A stretch of 64,000 bases of DNA from Cyrtodaria siliqua. Lineage: Eukaryota; Mollusca; Bivalvia; Adapedonta; Hiatellidae. The stretch covers positions 62,001 to 126,000 of the forward strand of contig JAWPHD010001270.1 in assembly GCA_037043455.1 (NCBI GenBank), in the 5' to 3' direction. The notes under the pieces were generated by a model. It was not told where the DNA came from, did no database searches, and was given only the letters and a program-made list of their open reading frames with translations. The translations under genes and the position numbers were made by a program. Below are positions 59,051 through 64,000 of this stretch, piece by piece. The stretch's first letter is position 1, and every line of letters starts with the position of its first letter.

Positions 59051-59294
59051 GTAATGCAGTTGTAAATATGATTCAGTAAAAATGCATGACTCGAAGCTTT
59101 AAAGCTCCGTATGATTTACTTGTAGTGGTTCTGATTTATACGAACACCATCAAGTCAGAAAGACTTTATTTCATAAAGAATTATTAAACGGAAGTATCAT
59201 GAGGCAAGACTTGGTGGAATTGCATGTGAAACAAATCATATATACCTTCAAGAAAAAAGAACTGCAACTTTTTTAGAGTCAGTATAGATATAGA

Positions 59295-59393
59295 GTTTAA
59301 TAACCAGTCTTTTTTAGATAAACGGGAAATATCTCCCGAAGTAGAGAAATGAGGGAGATATTTTCAGTATCTCAAAATTACTGGTTATTAAAC
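59295..59393. other. 99-nt foldback hairpin
   Basis: GTTTAATAACCAGT at the left and its exact inverse ACTGGTTATTAAAC at the right enclose GGGAAATATCTCCC and GGGAGATATTTTC, which also pair. Likely a tiny foldback transposon; a small-RNA precursor is possible. Confidence 0.7.
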
Positions 59394-60767
59394 TATATAT
59401 TACATAATTTAAAATGATATTTTATTAATACTTCTAATGATTCATGCCTTTTTACACCAGTTGCACAAGAACGCCAAGAACGACGTTACGTCATCCAAGA
59501 CGACGTTACGTCATACAAACAAAACAAGTGGAACCGGAACTCTTCGTTAATTTCCGTAATCGTAATTTCGTAGTGGCGGAATCTGACGGAGACGTCCGTA
59601 AAACAATCGGAATATTTCCCAGTAGAGCAAACGAGTAGATATAGCTTTTCTATTCCCAGTATTTCCTATACACAGACAAATATGTAATATGTATTTTTAT
59701 TTAGTTTCTTCAGATATTAATCGATAATTTACCAGTGAGTGAAAACCGATACCTTCGCCATATTTTCATTATAGAAAATTAACGTATAATCCCTAATAAA
59801 CGCCCCTACGGACATAACATTTTTGAAAAGGGGGGCGTTTCTTTGAGACCAAAAATACATAATTTAACTTTTAGACACTTTGTAAAACATTATTTAATGA
59901 TTTTCTTTACCAACAAATCAAAGTCCACATGTCAATCAATCGGTGCATCAGATTTTAAGTTTTCTATTGATTTTATGTGTCCATTGTGAATGAAACAGAT
60001 TAACTTGCATTTTTTGGTAAGTTTTAAAAAGTTGATTAAAAACACCGAGTTGCTTTTCTTTTTTCCTTCAGTATACTTAAGGTTATATTTATATTTTGTT
60101 TGACACCCATAATTCTACTAGATTGCCTTCAGTCCCTTTAAGAAATTGTTGAATAAAAGTTGATAGATGTACAAGATAAAACAGATTTTAAATAACTAAG
60201 TTGATGGGCCTATTCATAATTTTGCATTGCAGAGATGTTGAGATTTTATTTTATTTTCAGTAGGTGATAAAATGTGTGTTACTTGGTTTTTATCCTTATG
60301 TTTTATAGTAAAATAAAAAATATTTGGCAGTAAAAAAAGGGCATGTTTCTGACATGAAGGAAAGCCCTTCCTAAAGATGATTTTGATGTTTAGTTGTATT
60401 GCATCATCATAAACTGCAGAAGCTTTAATTTGTATAGTTTTTGTTTGCTTTGCTATTTGAGATGATACTGAGTCTAAGTTTTGTAGTTCATGGGTTAATT
60501 CATCATCTGTTGTTTTTATGGTGAAAAATGAGTTTTAAAAACTTTCAAAATTTAAAAAAAAAAGAAGAGTAAATTTGCTTTATTTTATCATCTTGTTAGC
60601 GTTGATTGTCTTTGTAAATACTCCTCATTTCTCATATCGTTGTTATGGTTTCATGACACTGTGCCGACTCTGTCCAGATTTTATATTACAGAAACATTTA
60701 TGGCCAAATTATTTACAATTTTTTTATTTTTATTTTAACAATTATTGTTTTGTCTGTAGGTAAGAAG
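59394..60767. other. AT-rich stretch with one possible exon-like frame
   Basis: After a good acceptor-like CTTTTTACACCAG (59460) a basic frame runs to TAG at 59638. It contains a repeated GACGACGTTACGTCAT segment and is more GC-rich than its surroundings. No domain was recognised and no partner exon found. The rest holds nothing recognisable. Confidence 0.3.
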
Positions 60768-60897
60768 GTTCTAGACCCATTCTCCATATTTTATCTTGAT
60801 GTAAATGGAGGATAAGCCTGGCACGCACATTCCTATTCAAGTGCCATATAGCCTTTCCTGTGTTGGTGCGCCTTAAAACTCAATTCAATTCAATTGT
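60768..60897 (+). mobile_element. SINE 3' tail fragment
   Basis: Ends GTGTTGGTGCGCCTTAAAAC then TCAATTCAATTCAATTG, the (TCAAT)n tail style of families A and B. No tRNA head is present. Confidence 0.5.
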
Positions 60898-61452
60898 TTT
60901 TTATACAAATTTTGCAGTCTTGATTCAAACTAGTTTGCCGTATATAAATGATTTGTTTAGAATCTGGATAGATTATAAAACATGTGGGCAAACATTGTAA
61001 AAATGGCACTTCATCATTACTATGTCGACACAGCCTTCATCTTATTAATATGTTAACTTACACAAATAAATGTTGTTGTTTTTGTATTCATTTATTTTAT
61101 ATATTAAAAAATTGCAATATTTATTGTGATAGTTGTTGTACTGAACCTAACTCTTTTTTTAAATAATTATCTATTTTACCATGTTTACAGTCCTTCAAAA
61201 AAGTATATAAAAGGGTCAAGAAATTCAGTATTAAAGATTACCTCCATCGATCAGTAGAGGATTTGGCTAAGTATTTTAAGGCTTCTTAATCTGGTATATG
61301 TTTTGAACTCTCAATCAGGTAGGGGGTCTAGGTAATGAGTATGCTAGAGTCCCTGAATCTTGCACGTTTTGTAAACTGCACTAATTTTCTTTAACTATTA
61401 TTTTTATTAAAGATATTAGATAAAAACGGGAAAAGTAGAAGTTTTGATAGAG

Positions 61453-61775
61453 GGCTGGCGTGGCGCAGTCGGTAGCGCGGCGGATTTGTAACCGGAGGCC
61501 CCGGGTTCAATCCTCCATGGTGCCACCGAGTTCCGTCGGGGTGTACTTGGGCAAGACACTTTCCCTTAGCCTCTTCCGTCGGATGGGGACGTAAACCGGG
61601 CAGTCCCATGTATCGGTCTATCCTCCGAGCACGTTATTAAAGAACTATAGGAATCTATTCGATAATAAGAGTAGGGCAGGTTCCCGGATTCCTATGTATC
61701 CTTCCCCTCTCTCTGGGGTGGCTCTAAATAACCTTTACTGTGTTGATGAGCCCTTAAACAACATTCAATTCAATT
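61453..61775 (+). mobile_element. tRNA-derived SINE family A, full length
   Basis: The tRNA-like head has A box TGGCGCAGTCGGTAGCGC, an anticodon-loop-like ATTTGTAAC and B box GGTTCAATCC. The body reads TGGGCAAGACACTTTCCC, GGACGTAAACCGGGCAGTCC, ATCCTTCCCCTCTCTCTGGG, ending AACATTCAATTCAATT. It is the best preserved copy of the family also at 1033 and 6051 and may still have a working polymerase III promoter. It is a retroposon, not a tRNA gene. Confidence 0.88.
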
Positions 61776-61795
61776 ATTTTGTTTCTGTAGTTTAA

Positions 61796-62113
61796 AGGGA
61801 CACTCGGCAATCTTGAGTTTTATATCAAGCATTAAAAACAGCACCTCGGTTTATTACTTCTGCCTCATTTTCGCTTTAAAATTGCTTGCATATATTTAAA
61901 AAAAATTGAGATTTCAATTTCCTTCAGTATTCTAAATTGTTTAATATATTATTGGTTCAATATTATCAAAAGTTAGAAATATGTAAAAGCAAGTTGCTTT
62001 GAACTGTTCGAATAATTAATATTAATGATTGCAAATATGCAAATTATGTTGAAAACTAACGGGACACCGTGAGTTTTAAAAAAAAAAAAACCTCAAGATT
62101 GCCCTGTGTCCAT
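61796..62113. mobile_element. piggyBac-like MITE P2, second copy
   Basis: TTAA (61792-61795) | AGGGACACTCGGCAATCTTG at the left and CAAGATTGCCCTGTGTCCAT | TTAA (62114-62117) at the right. The interior follows the copy at 58498 (GTTTTAT, GCTTGCATAT, GCTTTGAACT). The start of its left end is 20 bp from the SINE tail. Confidence 0.88.
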
Positions 62114-62117
62114 TTAA

Positions 62118-62590
62118 AAGAAATAGTCAACCCTATAGAAGTGGATAGTTACAATAAGTATATTTGAATTTACAAGAGAGAAACAAGGTAATTTTCTTGC
62201 CATGTTTATTACTACAAGTATATTTATAACGTGACCTCAGACGGAACCTGAAATTTGTATTTTGTTATTTTTCCAAATTCATTTTGAAAAAACTACAACA
62301 ACAGAATACAGTGTGTTGACGATGTGTAGACATTTCATCGCCATTCTTAAAGAGGCTTGCCTCCAGTTTTAATTTTTTTTTTTTTCAAAATTAATTCTAG
62401 TTTTGGAAATTTGAAGGTCTTTCTTTGTTTACATGTGTTTTAATAAATGTTACATTTGGAAAGATTATTGCATTAAATATGGCTAATTAATCTTTTATAA
62501 GTTGAATCTTCTATTCGGAATAATCAAAGAGCGATACAGTTAGACCCATTGTGGAGGCAAGCCCTTTTTAAACATGAAGGTCACCTGTTT
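62118..62590. other. AT-rich stretch, nothing recognised
   Basis: No exon or transposon end was recognised. Confidence 0.35.
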
Positions 62591-62765
62591 AAGACATCCT
62601 AGGTCATTCGTGTACGAGAGTCAAAGTCAAGGTCATATGTGTTTGAGAGTCAAGGTCACCTATTAAGGACAGTCTTTGTCACCTGTGTACGAGAGTCAAG
62701 GTCACCTGTGTAGCAGAGTTGAGGTCACTAGAGGGTGAATGAAGCTCACCTGCATACAAAAATAA
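62591..62765. repeat. about 35-bp degenerate repeat with AAGGTCA
   Basis: Five imperfect units of GAGAGTCAAGGTCACCTGTG followed by TA-C type spacers. Confidence 0.65.
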
Positions 62766-62816
62766 AAGTCATCTGGGTGCATTGTGTTTGAGAGTCCGGT
62801 TATCTTAGTAAAATAA

Positions 62817-63046
62817 ACTAGATGACACTTATAAATACCCCAGTTACATTTGATTTCATATCTTTTAAATGCTGTGTACATTTTTGACAAAAAATCGTAC
62901 AAGAACTCATCAAATAAAATTGAAATCAATTTGAAAATCAGATTACATTCAGTCACCGTTTAAAGGAACATGTTCAAAATTTGAGGGCATTATGACGAAA
63001 AATAAATGTTTTATTAGCAATTAAAACCGGGTAAGTGTCATCTAGT
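62817..63046. mobile_element. small TIR element (ACTAGATGACACTTA)
   Basis: ACTAGATGACACTTA at 62817 and its inverse TAAGTGTCATCTAGT ending at 63046 bound 230 bp of non-coding sequence. The target duplication is unclear. Confidence 0.6.
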
Positions 63047-63301
63047 ATAGTGAAGGTTGTAGGTTCATTGGAATAGTTAGGATATGCATACGGTGTCGTT
63101 GAGCGATAACCTCTTGTATTATGGTGCTTTTGTTTACAGTTTCATTTAGTTCTGATATTGTAATACTGTGATGTAATGTTTAGTTGACATTGCCAGTTTA
63201 CTTTTATGCAAACCAATTGTTGCACAATTTCACAGCTTAACTTTTGGTGTAAATTTCTGTAATGAGTGTATTGTGAAACCTGCATCAAAAATTTCAATGT
63301 A

Positions 63302-63587
63302 GACCAAATAAAATGTGTTGTTCTGGTTTCCTGCCCGACTCCATTTTTAAGGGCTGACCCTAAACATATGCCCCCAAAAAAACTATAAAAAATATCTAAT
63401 TAAGTTATGTTCTCTATCTTTTCTGTACCTGATATCAACACATATTTATAGTAAGTAGTCTATATGTTTTAAAAGTATTGACCGAACAAAATGAAAAAAA
63501 TGTAAAATATTTTTAGAAATTAAAATATTTTCCCTTGTCCAATTTGTTTGCATGTAATAGGAACCACACATGTTATTTTATTTGGCC
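63302..63587. mobile_element. Harbinger-like MITE (copy 4), diverged left end
   Basis: The right end GTTATTTTATTTGGCC followed by TTA, and the internal GCATGTAATAGGAACCACAC, are the inverse of the left part of the copy at 562. The left end GACCAAATAAAATG has one substitution in GGCC, and the flank reads GTA instead of TTA. Confidence 0.7.
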
Positions 63588-64000
63588 TTATAGATTGCAG
63601 TTTTGAAAGAAGAAACATATATATGATGCTCAACTGAATTAAATCATTTGCATTCAATAAAAAATGTATATATGGTATAACATTACTGTAAAACATGATG
63701 TGATGATTATATACGGTACACATTGTCGATTTGTCACTCTGTATATATTGTTGCTTTAAACTTATTTTTCCTAAGTCCGAGCTCTTTTTTCTCCAAGACT
63801 ATGCTAAAGTTTATGCTATATACTGTGGATATATTACAGACATAAATGATTTTGGTTTGGATGTGTTATATATATTAAAATTAACTATATAGACAGGGTT
63901 TTCATCAGACAGGCATGGTTTCCATGTACCGTGTTATGAATTACATGTATTTATTAAACATTTAATCTGCTTGAAAGTGATTACTTATGTAAAAAATGAT
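63588..64000. other. AT-rich stretch to the window edge, nothing recognised
   Basis: No exon, RNA gene or transposon end was recognised. Confidence 0.35.

Noticed and set aside
61453..61530. tRNA gene (A and B boxes, anticodon-like loop)
   Set aside because: The tRNA-like part continues into a SINE body and TTCAATT tail shared with copies at 1033 and 6051.

Overview
The window is eukaryotic, AT-rich, intron-dominated DNA, most likely from a bivalve mollusc. The evidence is one spliced animal gene with very long introns, tRNA-derived SINEs, many short inverted-repeat transposons, and tandem arrays bounded by subterminal inverted repeats and a terminal hairpin, a layout described for 'pearl'/Helentron-type elements in oysters. 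The species cannot be named from this sequence alone. No bacterial-style operon, rRNA, CRISPR array or intact transposase was seen.

The only convincing protein-coding gene is the 3' part of an endophilin-A (SH3GL) gene on the + strand. It has four exons with GT/AG borders and matching phases: the end of the N-BAR domain (25941-26041, 26735-26838), a serine-rich linker (33620-33759) and the SH3 domain with the stop codon (56077-56279). An 18-nt candidate microexon sits at 35565-35582. The exons for the start codon and most of the BAR domain were not found and probably lie upstream of the window. Most long open frames here come from tandem repeats whose units, or multiples of units, stay open; they are not proteins.

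Layout. 1-16 kb: decayed mariner transposase, Harbinger-like MITEs, SINEs, minisatellites (27, 36, 68, 52 bp), two 140-180 bp arrays and a LINE relic. 16-25 kb: a 38-bp satellite of about 80 units, a 97-bp array and a 3.8-kb Helentron-like element abutting it. 26-39 kb: endophilin introns with piggyBac-like MITEs (TTAA), SINEs with clear target-site duplications and foldback elements. 39-41 kb: a 1.9-kb Helentron-like element. 45-54 kb: a 35-bp array, then three head-to-tail Helentron-like units (5.3 kb) packed with TGACGTCA palindromes, then a 20-bp array carrying the splice-donor/U1 sequence. 56-64 kb: SH3 exon, a long-TIR MITE in the probable 3' UTR, a MITE nested in another MITE whose empty site is also in the window, and further SINEs and MITEs.

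Functionally the window is one synaptic/endocytic gene greatly expanded by mobile DNA. The most interesting signals are in the repeats: precise insertion histories, and arrays that multiply transcription-factor-like or splice-site-like motifs inside the introns of a transcribed gene.
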